A program made the translations under genes and the position numbers. This document shows, piece after piece, positions 1 through 12,954 of a stretch of 64,000 nt of DNA (position 1 is its first letter; each line of letters begins with the position of its first letter). Below the pieces are notes generated by a model, which ran no database searches, was not told the origin of the DNA, and saw nothing but the letters and a program-made list of their open reading frames with translations. The stretch lies in NCBI GenBank assembly GCA_051294375.1, contig CM119269.1, positions 14,333,918 through 14,397,917 on the forward strand, given 5' to 3'. This DNA is from Paraspadella gotoi (lineage: Eukaryota > Chaetognatha).

Positions 1-70
1 NNNNNNNNNNNNNNNNNNNNNNNNNNNNNNNNNNNNNNNNNNNNNNNNNNNNNNNNNNNNNNNNNNNNNN
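1..70. other. Assembly gap
   Basis: Run of 70 N. Sequence resumes with a short poly-A, so nothing can be said about what lies across it. Confidence 0.99.
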
Positions 71-542
71 AAAAAAAAACAGTTTGCTCTGAAAGAATTT
101 CAAAATTAAAACGTGTTTAATTCACAATTTTATGTTTTCACACTCGTAGTTCCAAAGGCGGCGATGTAAACTCGCGCCTGTCAACGAGATCACCGATCAC
201 TAATCACCAAGCTCCAATGCGTCTAATCATATTATGAAATATTTCAGGAATCTAATTGAATGTGTAGCGGATTTTTCTCTCCAATTAAATCCGGGCCCCC
301 AACTGTTTCCGTATAAAATAAAGAAAAGACGAGGTTGCAACGGAACGCAGCTGCAGATTCGGTTTCAACGTCGCGCCATAACAACAGTTTTTCGACGGAG
401 AGAGAGAGAGAGAGAGAGANNNNNNNNNNNNNNNNNNNNNNNNNNNNNNNNNNNNNNNNNNNNNNNNNNNNNNNNNNNNNNNNNNNNNNNNNNNNNNNNN
501 NNNNNNNNNNNNNNNNNNNNNNNNNNNNNNNNNNNNNNNNNN

Positions 543-577
<35 letters not shown>

Positions 578-917
578 TTTTTCCATCTATCCTTAACTCG
601 ATTCTCCTTTCACTCGTCAGTTATTAGCCAAGAAATATATTATCATGATTTACACAAGTAAGCAAAAATGAAGTAACAGAAAATTATATTAATTAAGGAA
701 TAACTGACTTTATATAGTCACATATATCGTCACATTAAGGTCTCTAAACTTCGTTAGACATTTGGCAAAAAAGGAATGAAACCGTTAAAAGTCGTGAGGC
801 GGTTTTATCTTCAGAGGCTTCTTCTTTAAACATTTAATTAAGCTTGCAGTCTTGCTTACTTTATTTTTATCCATCTTTCTCTTTCTTAAGCGCTCTTTAA
901 GCGAGTGTCTCTCACTC
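71..917. other. AT-rich sequence without a recognisable gene
   Basis: Mostly unique AT-rich DNA interrupted by a (GA)n tract with an internal gap. The open frames in it are carried by the GA tract and N bases and are not credible genes. It runs into a short CT-rich stretch just before the next gap. Confidence 0.6.
398..574. repeat. (GA)n microsatellite containing a 123-N gap
   Basis: Pure GA dinucleotides flank an N gap at 420-542 on both sides, so the gap almost certainly sits inside one long GA tract that could not be assembled through. Confidence 0.9.
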
Positions 918-1148
918 NNNNNNNNNNNNNNNNNNNNNNNNNNNNNNNNNNNNNNNNNNNNNNNNNNNNNNNNNNNNNNNNNNNNNNNNNNNNNNNNNNN
1001 NNNNNNNNNNNNNNNNNNNNNNNNNNNNNNNNNNNNNNNNNNNNNNNNNNNNNNNNNNNNNNNNNNNNNNNNNNNNNNNNNNNNNNNNNNNNNNNNNNNN
1101 NNNNNNNNNNNNNNNNNNNNNNNNNNNNNNNNNNNNNNNNNNNNNNNN
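918..1148. other. Assembly gap
   Basis: 231 N, entered from a CT-rich stretch. The sequence after it matches part of a module seen at 43,832 and 56,513. Confidence 0.99.
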
Positions 1149-1372
1149 TTTTAAGTCACTTTTCCTTCGGTCTGTCGGTCCGTCCGTCCCATTTACGATA
1201 AAAATCCATATAATTTGTCTATACTATAGTTGGTTGCTCATTTGTTAAGACAGAAAAAAACCTCAAACTAAAGTGACGGCTTACCGCCTGCTGTCTTAAA
1301 GGGTATTCCTGAAACTCTGTTGTGGAATTAGGAAGACTGGAATTTTGATGCAGTGCATGTAATTAAATACCA
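1149..1372 (+). repeat. Diverged copy of the TTTAAGTC / GGTCTGTCGG module
   Basis: Shares, in order, TTTAAGTCA, a CGGTCTGTCGGTCCGTC-type tract, TTACG-TAAAAA, and a stretch ending GATGCAGTGC with 43,832-43,990 and 56,513-56,670, with many small indels. It is either a third genomic instance of a dispersed element or a noisy read of the same locus. Homology fades after about 1,372. Confidence 0.55.
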
Positions 1373-3390
1373 CGTTGGCACAAAAAAAGTTTTTAGCTCA
1401 TTCATGTAACGAATCATTTATCATAAGTTGGACAACACACAATTAAAAAATAATGATGTCTCCTGCAACACATACATATTTATCGTCATTACAGAATGCG
1501 TTCCTTTCCAGTCGCATCTGCACGTATTTAGCGATCTTTAACATGATAGATTTCTCTGACGTATAGCCAATCTATATAGAAGAATTTTTTTTTGCTTTTT
1601 TAAAGAGAAAGATACCAACTCCATGGGACGCGCTGTTTGGCTCGTAAGATAGTACATGTAAGAAACCTGAAATTCGAACGTAGTCTTTCCTGCATCACCA
1701 AGTGGTTCCGGAAATTTTCTAGACAATCAGTTCCTTACTAGTTCTACATTTCGAGACATCAAAGACATATGTGTTTGTACAGACTTTTATAGGCGAGGAG
1801 GCGAATTCATTGTTTCCGATGCCTTATATGACAATTGAGCTTCTAGAGCTTAATTTGCCTTACTTTAGATACGTCGCGAAAAACCCGCAGCCCCTTCTAT
1901 CATTCAGGCAAAGGCGAATTTTAGAGAGGTTACCAATCCATGAAAGTTTTTCTTTGAAAATTTCCAGACGCCAACGCCCGATTCTAGTGCACGGAGGTCA
2001 TTCATTTTTATTTGTTCCAATTATCCTCACCTGAATATCTAGTCTAGAGCGCATTCCCTTCTGTTAATTAAAATTCTTCACAACTCATAAAAAAGTATGC
2101 AAAAGGACTTGAAATTGGCCAGATCTTGGGAAACGCCAAAAAAAAACTATTAATCAAATGAAATTTTTCCGTTCTCCTGAACAAAAATATACAACTCGAA
2201 TCAGCGCGTTCAGAGCTCCACTGCTCGCCATACTTCTCATCATATCGTCCTAAATATATCTACCAATGAAGCATCTCATAAGTCCCATGCATTTTTATCT
2301 TTCATTCATTCTTTTTTTCATGCAATTTTTTCACTTTCCAAAATTTTATCAGTTATGTGTTTCAAGAAAACTTTATTCACCATTAAAGCACATTTTTTTC
2401 CCCCTGCAGTTCTTGCGATAACCGTTCTTACTTATTTCTGACCGTACTGCAACTAGTACGAGAAAGAAATCAAGTGAAACTGTGGATCGTTCGATCCGCA
2501 AAATTGATGCAGAGTCAACACATGCAGAAGATACAAACTACTGCCGGGTTATGAAAAATCAATCCACCGTTACGTCTGTATCCGTTCTAATCCTACTTTT
2601 CTTTCTTAGTCTAAGAAAAGTTTTTATGCAGTTGTTATGACTTATCAAACAAATAAAGAGTGAACTTGCGGCTCACGACACAGCTGTTTTTGTCGTGGAG
2701 AGATAATTAACCCTCATGTATAGATCGCTTGCAGAATTGACGCGAAGACTTGAATTCAACACCATGGCTCTTAATGGATCTATGATAACAAACCAATACA
2801 CGTTTATTCAAATACAATAACTCAATTGCCTAAAACAGAAAACTACGCCTTTTCCTAATATGACTCATCATCGAAATCTCCCCCTTGCCGGTATGATTAT
2901 CTCTTGGAGATCATGGTTCTGTAGCATGATCTCATACTCATCTTTGCTCTGTCTGTCAGTATCGGACTTCAACGAAAGAATAATAACACAGATGAATCAT
3001 GTTTTATCATCTAGCAAGATACTGGAACGCAGCATAACTGTGCGCGCATCGGAATATCTTGGTAGTATGAAGCGAAGACCAAATACGCAGGATAGTGACG
3101 CATGAAAGCGTAACTGATCTTGAAGCTAGCAGGAAAGAAGTTACTCGCGCAATATTGTTTGAGTCGTGAGACGTCTCGCATGCTCAGAGCTAGCAAGGGA
3201 TCGCTTTCGATGGATCAAAAAGTGTCAAGCATGATCAAATAGTGAAATCAATTATGAATTTGTAATATCGCCTTTATGGCGATTACCTTACCCTTGAATT
3301 GCGCTCTTTTCTTTTCTATCATCTTTTTTCCATTTCTTTTTCCCTTTATTAAAAAACTTTTTCTATTGACTTTTTTATTACTACAAGCTA
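1373..3390. other. AT-rich sequence, nothing recognised
   Basis: About 2 kb of AT-rich DNA. The short open frames (under 90 codons) lack convincing composition, splice context or domain motifs. No RNA gene or repeat array is visible. Confidence 0.6.
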
Positions 3391-4295
3391 AGTTGCGAAA
3401 AGTATGCATACGTTATAAAAATGTATGCAAGTAAAAAAAGTATGCGCAATTTAAACAGAATAGTCCATTCAAGGTGAAAAAGATTGCAAGTTAAAAAATA
3501 TGCAAGTATAAAAAATATGCAAGTTATAAAATTAGTATAAGTAAAAACAATTATGCCATAGTTGAAAATTATGCAAGTGAAAGAATTACTACCATAATTA
3601 AAAAACTTTATGCAAGTTAAAAAAAAATTATGCAAGTTGAGAAAAAATTAGCCAAGTGTGAAAAAATATAGCAAGTTGAAAAATTATACAAGTTTGAAAA
3701 ATTATGTCAAGCTTGTAAAAACTTACTGCAAGTGAAAAAAATTCTAAGTGAAAATAATTATTGCAACGTTGAAGATAAAATTAGTGCCAAGTTGAAAAAA
3801 TATAGCACAGCTCTGAAAAAATTTATCGCAAGTTAAAAAAAGTATCAAGTTAAAATAATATGCCATTAAAAACAAATTATGCAAGCTTTAAAAAAATTAT
3901 GTAAATTGAAAAACTTATGCAAGTTAAAAATAATTATTGCAGAAGTTGAAAAATTATACAAATTAAAAATATTATGCAGCCTAAAAATATCTATAACAGT
4001 TGACAATAAAAATTATGCAAGTTAAAAAAATCTATCAAGTTTGACAAAAATTATACAAGTTGAAAAAATCTCATGCAAGTCTTCTAAAAAATTATGCAAG
4101 CTGACAAAAATTAACAAGCTGATAAAAATTACTGCAAGCTGAAATAAATTATGCAGCTGAAAATTATTGCAAGTTGAAAAAAAATAAAAAGATGACAAAA
4201 GGTGAAGAAAATGAATAAAGTTGAAAAAAAGTATCGAAGTGATAAATAAAAATGATATTAAGTAAAAAGAATCATGCAAGTTAAAAACATATTAC
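3391..4295. repeat. AT-rich minisatellite, unit about 17-19 bp
   Basis: Roughly 900 bp of degenerate tandem units resembling AAAATTATGCAAGTTGA, with the core TATGCAAGTT recurring dozens of times (clear runs around 3,480-3,640 and 3,890-4,100). Unit length varies by one or two bases, with many point changes, so the array is decayed or noisily sequenced. Its minus-strand translation gives repeated Leu/His/Asn/Phe frames at 3,381-3,635 and 4,022-4,279, which are artefacts of the repeat. Confidence 0.85.
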
Positions 4296-7200
4296 TTTTG
4301 CTGATGTCTACATTACAGTTTAGTTTAAAGCCTCTGAACACGATTTACTGTTTTGTGCGCCACTGGTTAAATTATCATGATCAGATCCTTGCATTTTTGC
4401 CTGTTATGTTCATCGATACGAAAAACAATACACATACGACACTCTTTCGACGACGACAATGATAACACGACTGCTTGATAAATAAATTAATTGATTGGAT
4501 TGAATGATTAATTGATTTGATTATTATTTTAGAGTCATACGCGGCTCCCGTGCAGTGTCCTGAAAGAGAGACTTCCGATTCTTTTGCACCCTCCAGTCTT
4601 CCGCCTCTCACAAAAAGGGGTTCTGTCAACCGCCAGGACACTCCAAACTCAGAATTTTATTTTTAGACTTTGACATGAAATGAAGATGAAATTGAAACAG
4701 AAACCAAAAAACTATTTTATTTTTATTTCTCAGATAAGGTTTTACGTAGAAAGCTCAAAGTTTTAATTTCTTCTCATTCATGAGGCTTCATGACACAGTC
4801 AAGTTGCAGTGAAATTACTGACTATTGTTCTATAAGATATTATTCCCAGGTTAAAAATATGTCAATTTGCATAAATCGAGATAAATATTTCATATTAATC
4901 TATAAAAAATTTTTATGCAATCGAAATGTAAACAATTAAATTTTGAACAGCCTATATAAACCAATTTATAATTTTGTTTATCAGTATTATTGAAGAATAA
5001 TACGAGAACAAAAAATTTCAAGCAGTACATTTTGCGCAGTTAAATTTGAGCTTCATCTCGAGCAGACCGATTCTCCTTTGCTCTCCTCTGGTGCGTTCCT
5101 CATATGAAGCGGATGTAGCATTTTATTGGCGTATTTTATCAGTATTATGAAACCTGTCTCTACTATTTCCATGTAACCTTATTAAATCTTAAACAATAAT
5201 AAAACATAAATAAAATATGTGTATAGGTTAAAAATGTTAGACAAAATATTGCCCGTACTGTTACCATATCAATCTTAGTCTATGTGCCCACCATCGCACG
5301 ACAGCAACATCATGCGCAAGTGCAATGTGTAACCTACGATGTAATTGTTCTCTTATAATAAAATATCTAAATCTAGTATACGGACTCTGGATTAACAAAA
5401 ACATATTTGTAGAATAGTGTGCACTTTTTCCGCTGTCTTCTTTTTTGTTAGAGACTTTTTAGGTCAGAGAATGCTAGAAAATTCTGTATACTTGCTATAT
5501 TTGTGTTTATATAATCCCCGTCTGTACTATTTATTAATAGGTTTTGATTACCTAAATAAATAACATGATTTATGAATTGCCTGTGTCTACTCTGTGTCTC
5601 TCTCGAGGTCTCTCTGTGTCTTCTCTCCTCTCCTGGACGATCTCTTGCCTTTGTGAGTCAGTTCTTTTTATTATTTCAATACAAAACTTCCCATAATTTA
5701 ATTCTGAATTTTCGTGCATTTTTTGGAGAAAATGTTGAAATGAACTTTACTTACCTGCCATTTTCGTCGCCGTTCGCTGGTCCCTCTTATTGGCAACGAG
5801 TAAACAATCGTCGTTCTAGAATACATGACTCTCAATAACGCAGTTTTGATTTGCATCACAGGAAACATTACGTTGTATGAAAAAAAATCAACTTGACCGA
5901 AATTCACGCTAGCCGTTGCGTAGTTCGTCCATGATATACTATGCTCCTAACTCTACTTTGTACTCTCATAACTATCCGCGCTATCTGTATTTCCATGCGG
6001 GTTGTGTGTTCTTGTCACTCTAAACCTGTTTTATTATTTGCTGGTCAATCTTATGATATGCTACTCTACATTAGCTCTCTGTCACACTTAGGGCATCATA
6101 ACGGATAACCCTATATTAAACTCAACTGATGAATAGCTGACACCATCTAATATGATCCTGCCTACGATTTCTCCGTCCTTTGTGGAATAACTCTTCTTCG
6201 ATCACTATTATCCTCTTTTTCTTATTTAGCAAATAAGAAAATTTGTATTCCCTTACTTTCTTTAACCCTACCCAGTCTCCACATAGGAGTAAAACTTCGT
6301 ATCCCTAACCCCTCCAAACTCAGATCAAGAGTACCTTCATATTCTATCTCATTTTCTTCTTTCTCTCCTTTTCTCACTACTACTGATACTCTCTCACCTA
6401 CAGCTTATCTTTATTAGAGGTTCTTTTGCTTCAATTAGGCGTTGCAACTTTTGTTGAGATTGATACGAGAGAGAGAACGTTTCTAGGAGTTCTGTTTAAG
6501 ACTACATTAAGTTTTGCCCTTTCCCGTAATAATTTTTGACCGTTGATTTGTCAGTACAAACCATAATAGTCTCTTCTGTTGCTATTGCGATTCCCGTACT
6601 TATTTATCTCGCAATGATTTATCAGCCCGAAGATTTCAGCGAAAACATTCAGCCTTCCACAATTCTCCCTCGCGTCCAAACTTCAAGTATACGCGGCATA
6701 CATGACTTCGACATTATAACTGCCTCTTGCATATCCGACTTATTTTTTTTCCTTCTTATTATTCCGCCATTTTTATTTCCGCTTTCCTTCGACTATTGTT
6801 TTTTCTCCCCTCAATACGATCCGCCACACTCTCTCTCTTTATTTCTCTCCTTTCTCTCTCTCTCTCTATCACTCAACACTGTCCATGTGTTTCCTATTTA
6901 GATGAATGATCTTCAATCCCGTCAACATGAGCGATTGACCCTACATTCTCCTAGTTAAGGACTAAGCTCTGACAAATAAAATCATGAGTTTTATACATAT
7001 CGATTAATATTATCTTTGACCCGGTCCCAATGCTTAGATATTGATCGGCTAATATTGATTTTTTTTAAGCGTTTCGAAAAAAATACCACCCATTAAATAT
7101 AGAAAAACTGTTAACCAAAACATCTTCGAAAATATCCACCCCTCTTCTTTGGAAGATCTTTCTTGCTCATCTATAAGATTTTTACTCAGAATCTGACTCC

Positions 7201-8445
7201 CGTGTTAGTAAACATCTCGGAAAATTCCCCTAGCGATAGCTCCTCGATATCTTAACGTTTACTTTAAAATCTAAGAAATCTTCCATCCAATTGGACAATT
7301 CTACTACTTTAATAATGATCGTATCAGAATTCACAAATAACAAAATGTGTGGAAATCTAAGAAAAATTGTTTGACAAGCCGACGCTTCAGACATGCATTG
7401 TCTATCAGCATTCGCCCTGAAATTCGAAGATTTATTGTAAAAGGACAAACTACTTAATGCAGTTGACATTGTATATTGAAGTTGGAGTACCAATTCGGCC
7501 TTGATTATATATAAAAATCTGCTAACATTCAAAAATCTATTTTCCCAGACCGCGGTACCAGCGTCCAATTGAATCGACATGGATCTATTGTCAAATACTT
7601 ATAGATTTATTTGTCCTATAAGAGAAAAAAATAATGCAATTGAACCCCTTCATGAATGATGCATACTAGGATCGCCGCACAATCTCGAGTTTCTTTACAT
7701 CTCATTCTTTTTAGTACGGCTTGTTTGTGTTCCTGAATTTTTCCCCAGGGTGCAGCACTATGTTGACATCTATTTAGCGCAGGTAGTCACAATTCTTAAA
7801 CTAAAAATCTCTCACGTTAAAATGTCTTTCCCCCAATATTGATCTAAAGAACGACGATATCTCTCTACATTAGTATCAATCTCACTTTGTATATCCATCG
7901 CCGCATCAAAATTGTTTTATTCAATGCGCAATCAATTTCATTTGTATATCATACATATTCGCGCACTTATGCCAATCCTTTGATGGTTATCCATAATTCC
8001 GCGACCATCATATTTATTCTGACGTATCATCGCATTCAATATTTATTAGTCATTGAAGTGCAAGCTCTCAAAAGGTCCGTTACTTTCATAACATTTGTTT
8101 ATCTTACGGAACAAAATACAACGGTTTAAATGTTATTTTTTGTAAACTATGAAAGATTCCAGCCTGATTCTGAGTTCATAACATCTTCACTCATCACGTA
8201 TGGTACGTTGGACACTTATACTGTTAATACTCGAGTGCCTTGAGTCGTTTATTTATTTTTCCAAAATGTTCTTCTATTTCATTTTCTACCCACCTACAGT
8301 CACTAGTTACTTCGGTGCTCTAACTTCCGTGATACATGATTGTTAAGGCGGACAACCGGGATTTCCATGCAAACTTATCAAGAATTATAAAGAATTGATT
8401 CTCCTCCCGTAAGTCCGCAACACTTGACCTCACCCTCTACCGTCT
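4296..8445. other. Long AT-rich stretch, no supported gene
   Basis: About 4 kb of AT-rich sequence. The longest frames (121 codons at 6,536 from a TTG, 116 codons on the minus strand at 7,230-7,580) show no family motif, and the 6,536 frame runs into a CT microsatellite near 6,830-6,870. I see no splice-framed exon, RNA gene or tandem array here. Confidence 0.5.
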
Positions 8446-8449
8446 TCCC

Positions 8450-8740
8450 GATTCTCCCTCTCTCTCTCTTTCTTCTCCTTCTCTCTCTCTGCTCGTCTCT
8501 CTCTCTCTCTTTCTCTCTTCTCTTCCTTGTCATTCTGTTTATCCAATTTTCTCTAATTCTTTCTCTGTTTTCCTTTCTCTTAATCTCCCAGCTTCAAGAA
8601 TAGCTTATATCTCTCTTCTCTCCTGCTCTCATACTCTCTCTTCCTCTCACATCTCTCTCTCTCACTCTCTCCTCTTCTCTCTCTCTCTCCTCCTCTCTCC
8701 TGTCCTCTCACTACCTCTTTCTCTCCTCTCCTCATATCAT
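8450..8740. repeat. Interrupted CT-rich tract
   Basis: Several short (TC)n runs (8,456-8,470, 8,482-8,515, 8,640-8,735) separated by mixed pyrimidine sequence. It reads as one decayed or noisily sequenced polypyrimidine block. Confidence 0.8.
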
Positions 8741-9243
8741 TTCCGGTTCCTGACCATACACGTTATTGCTACCCAACCCTCTTCCGGCTTCTCTCTGCTA
8801 TTTTTACATTTGACATAAATGACAAAGACAGAACTTTCTTCTCTACTGTTCTCAAACAAAAACTCCGGGCCCAATTGTTTTTTTCTCTCTTTCTTTTATT
8901 TCAATTTCGTGTTTTCTTTTTTTCGTTTTTTTTTGGGTTATTTTAAAAAGAGTTGGTGTTGGTCATATTTTCATTTGAAGTGCTGTGCGCTCGGTGCTCT
9001 CGTGTTGCGCATTCGTTTTCGTTTATGCAAAAAAAAATATTTACATACCGTATATAATTTTTTTGAAACATATAATAACTCTCAACGTTCGTCAGTTACA
9101 AATAAATACTTGAATACAAGTCAAAACAATGAAAACATTAAATATCAAATATTAAATAATAAATATTAACATCGAGACGACGGTCACAAAACCGGTTTCT
9201 GTACATAATTTTTAACGTAATTTCTCTTTTTCTCTCTTTTACA
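8741..9243. other. AT-rich sequence ending in a polypyrimidine tract and acceptor-like AG
   Basis: No gene is seen. The last 25 bases (TTTCTCTTTTTCTCTC...TTTTACAG, ending at 9,244) form a strong 3' splice-site-like sequence ahead of the candidate exon at 9,245. Confidence 0.5.
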
Positions 9244-9244
9244 G

Positions 9245-9510
9245 AATTTCCTCCAGAGGTCCTACCACAAGCGACATAAACAAAAGTTGTTTACGAAAGA
9301 AGAGCTTCGAAAAACAAAAAACAAAAAACAAAAAAAAAATATAACCTATCAAACCTCGAAACACAACACTAAAAAAAAACAGGATAGAGACGCATTTCGC
9401 GTTTTATTTTCGTTCGGGTCGTTTTGTTTGTTGTCCCTTTATCGTCATGGCAACGATGGCGTCGAGAGAAATCTTCAAGGCTGCCTCCAAGCGACTCTTC
9501 CAACTGCTCG
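9245..9510 (+). CDS. Candidate exon: 5'UTR plus first 21 codons of an unidentified protein
   Basis: What is seen: a pyrimidine tract ending TTTTACAG at 9,244, then 266 bases, then a consensus donor (CTCG|GTGAGT) with the intron beginning at 9,511. Inside, an ATG at 9,447 (purine at -3, G at +4) opens MATMASREIFKAASKRLFQL and one further Leu, leaving one base of a split codon at the donor. The peptide is basic and amphipathic with a single acidic residue, as mitochondrial targeting sequences often are; that localisation is inference. An upstream frame beginning at the acceptor (NFLQRSYHKRHK...) also stays open, so the exon could instead be internal and coding in another frame. I do not recognise the protein. 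No in-phase second exon could be confirmed downstream, where the sequence is CT-rich and gapped. Confidence 0.35.
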
Positions 9511-9528
9511 GTGAGTTGTTTTTCAGTA

Positions 9529-9897
9529 CTCTCTCTCTTNNNNNNNNNNNNNNNNNNNNNNNNNCTTTTTTTGTGCTCTTCTCTCTTCTACTCTCCTCTC
9601 TCATCATCTCCATCCTCCTACTCTCTCTCCTCTCGTACTCCTCTCTTCTCTCTGCTGTCACTGTCCTGTCTAACCTTTAAATGTAAAACCATTTCTTTGT
9701 AGTTTTCTTTCAAAGCAACTTTTTGCAAACAACATTAGATTTTATTGCCTTGTTTCAACGTCGCCCAGACTCTCTCGTCTCCTCTTCTTCTCTCTCTCTC
9801 TCTCCTCTCTCTTACTCTCTCTACCTCTCTCCTCCCGTCTCATCCTACTCCCCTTTCCTTCCTCTTACTCTCTTCTTCCTCTCCATTCCCGCTGCCA
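9529..9897. repeat. CT-rich tracts with a 25-N gap
   Basis: Pyrimidine-rich DNA (9,529-9,660 and 9,775-9,895) with a fixed-length gap at 9,540-9,564. It would lie within the intron following the candidate exon. Frames rich in Ser and Leu here are microsatellite translations. Confidence 0.8.
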
Positions 9898-11197
9898 CAA
9901 GATATCTGTGAGTTTTACTCACAAGCATAAACATTGAATTTTTTTTTGTCTCTTTTTTTTTCTCTCTCGCCAAAAAGAGCAATTTGTTTTCGCGCCCTCC
10001 CCTCCCTAGTTGCACAATTGCCTTAATATCAACTTAACCTCCGGTCTCCTAAACGGAGCCTGTCTATGTCTTCAAGTAGATTGACCCCTGATTTTATTAA
10101 TGTTTCTACCATGGCTGATAGTTAATGACACCGATCAATTTAATTCGAATTGAATTATTATTAAAAAAAAGTTCCTCTAGACCATAAAGTGAGTTTATAT
10201 AAAAGAACGCGAATCTTAAGAGTTGGAAGAAAATTTTCTTGACAATGTTTTGCGACAAGTCCTTTAAGCAATTTAACATCATTGTATCAATTTTCAATTA
10301 ATGTGCCGCTCTTTATTTTACACGTTGACTAAATAGACGACCTGCTATGACTCCAAGGTTTCAAAGTTTTTCCAGTTCCCGATTAGCTTTTGATATTACT
10401 AAACATCCCTGCACAGACTCGAATGTACAATGGCTTTTTTTAAAAAAATCGCTCTCTGAACTTCGGGAAGAAAATTTATTCCGCACTTGGCAATAATATG
10501 ATATTCAGAGTTTGTGCCATGTCGCGTTGACACGGCTGAGGACGAACAGACCATATTGAGCGAGATTTCTGATGCGAACGTATAGGCTGATTTTCTGATT
10601 AAACCTGGTCACGATTTAGAGATCTGCTCTCGAGGGAGCCGGCTGAGTACTAAGTATCTCTCGATGAATAGGAGAGACCGAGTCGGGAGAGCTGCTGGAG
10701 GTAGTGTGAGTGAATAGATAAGCAGGTAGTATTAAGGAAAGATAACTAACACATGAGAAGTGAGAAAGAGAGTGAAAGAGAGAAACAAAAAAAATATGAT
10801 GAATCAGTAGAAAAAAGTATGATAAGATGCGAGAGAGAGTACGATCAGAAAGATGAGATGGAGACGGCGGACGAGCAGACGAGAAGGAGAAGACGATGAA
10901 GACATGAGAGAAGAGCTCGTGCACCAGTTTTTCCATAAGCCTTCAGTAGGCTGTATTAGATCTTACGAATCGGAGATGACCTCCAGTTAATGGACCTTGC
11001 AGAGTTTGATTATACAGTTGCACTTACATGAGAGTCTTACGGATCACGATTAAAGATTACATGCTGTTTACAGCGGTTATATTTATGCTTCTTATTCTAA
11101 CAACTATGTCTATATCTTCTGCCACAGTCAATTTGCTTGCTGATATGTTTTGTCCAAACAACTCTTCTCGTCCTAACATCCGAATATTAACAATTCT
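9898..11197. other. No recognisable gene
   Basis: Mixed AT-rich DNA. A purine-rich stretch at 10,740-10,910 gives a minus-strand Ser/Leu-rich frame that I regard as low complexity. Nothing else is supported. Confidence 0.5.
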
Positions 11198-11446
11198 ATG
11201 ATTTTCTCTTTTTTCGGCAGCTTGCTAAGGATGTGCTTCTCTCTAATCCCACTGCCATCCGACCGCTCTTCGTTCCATCTCTTCTCTCTCCTCTCTCCTC
11301 TCTCTCTTCTCTCTCTTCTCTCTTCTTGCTCTCTCTTCTCCTCACTCTCTCTCTCTCTTCTCTCTCTCTCTCTTCGCTCGCGCTATCTCTCGTCTCATAC
11401 CCCTTCCTTCACCGCGTGTAAAAAAGCTGTGACAATAAAGAGTTAA
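11198..11446. repeat. CT-rich block preceded by an acceptor-like site
   Basis: A pyrimidine run ending TTTTTTCGGCAG at about 11,221 is followed by CTTGCTAAGGATGTGC and then (TC)-rich DNA from 11,278 to 11,395. The acceptor-like site is not in phase with the donor at 9,511 (a stop appears at once), so I do not join them. Confidence 0.45.
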
Positions 11447-12163
11447 ACGGAGATTTTATTCACAGGTTTCACGTTTTTCGTCTTCTAGTGAATTCTTTTT
11501 TCCACGTGGGTAGGGCGAAGTTTGGGATGTTATTCAAATAACGATGGGATTTTGGGATTACATGGGTCCTAAGAGCCTAGAGTTGCAGTCGCGTGTTGCA
11601 TATACAAAATATCATATATAATCTGCGTTAACAAAGTCTTTGTTTGAGCAAACAATGTTCCGGACTTCCTTCTATCGGATAATAATTAAAATTAGCATTG
11701 ATTAATTAAGTAATAATTAATTAGATAGATTTCAAATAATTAATTAACTAGCATTAATTTAATAACTTAGATCTATATATAATTAATTAATAATATGATT
11801 ATTGAGCCTTGTCATCATACGATGTCCTTATAGAAATTGAGTCAGAGACAGATATTAAATGGTTTTTGTTTTAACATGTTTTCAACACACAATCAAATAT
11901 GCCTCTATTATCGAGCCAGGCGGCAATAAGCCTCGTCACCTGTCTCGATTTTTTTTATCCTAGGTTTATGCATTTTTCGGCTCCCGTCTCGGCTTTTTGC
12001 AGATCATGGCTTCTGAAAGATTTGTGATACATAGGAGAGTGAATTTCATAGAATATGCTATCTAATCACACACGATCGGTAAAAATTCTCCATGTTTCTA
12101 TATCAAATTGTGAATTGATTTAGTTTTATTACAAAACAAAAACGGTTTCTTTAATATATGGTC

Positions 12164-12355
12164 GCTCTCTCTCTCTCTTCTCTTTTTCTCTCCGTCACTG
12201 GCTTTTCTAAAAACAGTTTCTGCAGGCGGTATTACCTGCATTGTCCATCTTCTTTCTCTCGTTCTGCTCGCTACTCGCTCTCCTCTCTCCCTTCTCTGCT
12301 CTCTCTCTCTCTCTCTCTCTTCTCTTTCTTCTCTCTCCTCTCTCTCCTCTCTCTG
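12164..12355. repeat. CT-rich microsatellite tracts
   Basis: (TC)n-type runs at 12,164-12,192 and 12,290-12,355. The counterpart lies near 35,550-35,690 in the related block. Confidence 0.75.
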
Positions 12356-12954
12356 TTTTTACAAAAAAATCTTTAGATCATAATGTCGGGTCTTCACGAA
12401 TCGTTAAAAATAACGACCCCTACACGAATCAGAGGCGCAAACCCGCACGTCCTTTTGCGGTTATGAGAACTAGCTCCACGGCTCTATCTGGTGCTGCGCG
12501 GCGCCTCATAATTCGTACTGGCTGATTCTGTACTCACGGAGTTAAAGGCCTGAATGTTAATGAGAGTCTTCTTCTCTCAGCTCTTCTCTCTCTCTATAAT
12601 ATTTTATCATATCCTTCGGTTCTTCTTATCTTCTTCTTTTCTTCGTGGTTTCGAGCGGCTTCTGTCCTATCCTCTTCTGCTCTCCTTTCTCTCTTCTCTC
12701 TCTCTGCCTCTCTGTCTCTCGTGCGTCTCATGCGCTCATCATGTCCGATACCTTTTTCTTATTGTTTGTGATTCGAGTTGTTTTTTTTGACTAAAATTTT
12801 TTATGCCTTGTATTCAGTGTTTTTTCCTTCTAATATACCTTTTATTATTTCTGCCATCTTTAATTTTCCCCGCTTATTTTTTCAAATAACAAAATCCCCT
12901 AGTAATTTCAATTCCAAATTTTGGTTCATCGGATTTATCCACTTCCGGTTCTCT

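Noticed and set aside
3391-4295. Possible CRISPR-like array because of repeated TATGCAAGTT
   Set aside because: Units are contiguous without unique spacers, in a eukaryotic context. It is a minisatellite.
6536-6901. 121-codon frame with a hydrophobic segment
   Set aside because: TTG start, runs into a CT microsatellite, no domain or splice signal.
11198-11446. Second exon for the candidate gene starting at 9,447
   Set aside because: Joining the donor at 9,511 to the acceptor at 11,221 gives an immediate stop, and the following sequence is a CT repeat.
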